A stretch of 5,411 nucleotides of DNA, taken from contig DLOL01000084.1 in assembly GCA_002478485.1 (NCBI GenBank), positions 24,943 through 30,353 on the forward strand, in the 5' to 3' direction. This document shows positions 4,909 to 5,411 of the stretch, in pieces. The notes below the pieces were generated by a model. It was not told the origin of the DNA, did no database searches, and saw only the letters and a program-made list of their open reading frames with translations. Origin of the DNA: Eubacteriaceae bacterium UBA7485. GTDB taxonomy: Bacteria > Bacillota > Clostridia > Eubacteriales > Eubacteriaceae. The position numbers and the translations under genes are program-made. The stretch's first letter is position 1. The number at the start of each line of letters is the position of its first letter.

Positions 4909-5045
4909 GAACGGATTCTGTTTTTCCTCTCATCAGAATTACCGCACCCGAAGCTTCTCGATCAGGTTCTTTTCCGGATCATCCGGTGGACTTTACGAGG
5001 TCAAGCGGAAATCCCTGTCTGCGCTGGAAACATTACGTTTGCCGA
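4909..5045. other. Gap below the specificity gene with a short coding-like fragment
   Basis: On the minus strand one frame reads SPPDDPEKNLIEKLRVR before TAA, flanked upstream by a stop, with codon use like a real gene end. It has no start and is only 17 residues, so it may be a 3' remnant. Nothing else is supported here. The stretch joins GC-richer sequence on the right to AT-rich sequence on the left. Confidence 0.25.
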
Positions 5046-5411
5046 TCAAGAAGAAGCCCCATGGTTTTCAAAGACGCTCCTTCTCCGCGCTTCGGCTTCC
5101 TTGAGGGTCTCCCTTACGTGATTGAAAACCTCGCACGCGGCCCGGTAATCCTCCGCGATGCGCTTCTGCTCCTCCATCCTCGGGCAAGGCACATCGAGCC
5201 TTTCAAGGGCGGAAATGGAGAGCGTCTTGATTCCCATTCCGACCGAAAGCCGGTTCAGCGCTTTTGTGCCGTTCTCCGATTCGAAGTAAGCCTGAAGGTA
5301 GTCGGGGTTCATCTTCTCCGGATTGAGTTCAAGCGAAATCAGGCTTCCGTCAATGACGGCTTTTCCGGACAGGCTTTCGGGAACCACCGCGGTCTTCAGG
5401 TTTGCGCCGTC
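5046..5411 (-). CDS. Type I-like specificity (HsdS/TRD) domain, C-terminal part (partial)
   Basis: The frame is open to the right edge, so the 5' part is outside the window; 121 residues are visible. VIDGSLISLELNPEKMNPDYLQAYF is the typical closing of a type I S-subunit target recognition domain (strand, then a statement-like NPDYL.AYF.S helix). SVGMGIKTLSISALERLDVPCP and MEEQKRIAEDYRAA follow, matching the conserved exit from the TRD into the coiled-coil helix (RMEEQKRIAE, then a Glu/Arg-rich helix to about residue 114). HsdS proteins choose the DNA site for HsdM methylation and HsdR cleavage. The same C-terminus occurs fused to N-6 adenine methylases, so this may be a methylase with a built-in recognition domain. 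A GTG at 5387 is inside the domain and is not a credible start. The gene is GC-richer than the island to its left. Confidence 0.8.
   Translation of the reverse strand, partial: DGANLKTAVVPESLSGKAVIDGSLISLELNPEKMNPDYLQAYFESENGTKALNRLSVGMGIKTLSISALERLDVPCPRMEEQKRIAEDYRAACEVFNHVRETLKEAEARRRSVFENHGASS

Noticed and set aside
1..5411. CRISPR array, tRNA, rRNA or insertion sequence
   Set aside because: No regularly spaced repeats, cloverleaf, rRNA segment, transposase motif or terminal inverted repeats were found.

Overview
The window looks like an accessory region of a Bacillota (Firmicutes) chromosome, most likely a clostridial gut-type organism. The main support is a glmS ribozyme directly upstream of glmS, an arrangement typical of that phylum. 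Shine-Dalgarno sites are purine-rich, and GTG and TTG starts are used. The genus cannot be told from the sequence.

Layout, left to right. At the left edge the first 18 codons of glmS run leftward off the window. They are preceded by a glucosamine-6-phosphate-sensing self-cleaving ribozyme and an extended -10 promoter. Next, on the minus strand, lies the 3' tail of an unrecognised gene (about 290-510), then a type II restriction endonuclease in two pieces (511-1020 and 1017-2075). A divergent HNH endonuclease gene (2163-2893) is broken by a one-base frameshift and followed by a clear terminator. An AT-rich segment (about 2950-4600) carries one intact gene of unknown family (3209-4198) with a HEPN-like R-x4-H motif. 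The right side (4690-5045) is a mosaic of short fragments, a promoter and terminators. The window ends in the C-terminal part of a type I-like specificity (HsdS/TRD) protein.

How the parts fit: the middle reads as a defence or restriction island inserted beside the housekeeping glmS locus. It is flanked by a direct repeat of about 64 bp (290-353 and 4751-4813) that seems to come from the 3' end of one gene family. No methyltransferase matching the split endonuclease is visible, and both restriction-type genes carry frame breaks that one extra base (mod 3) would repair. The island is therefore either decaying, phase-variable or affected by sequence error. The most notable points are: (1) the endonuclease break sits on a 10-bp tandem repeat, where one more unit would restore a 524-residue two-domain protein; (2) the orphan HEPN-like gene; and (3) a promoter-to-terminator unit of about 150 nt spanning the right-hand repeat, a candidate small RNA.
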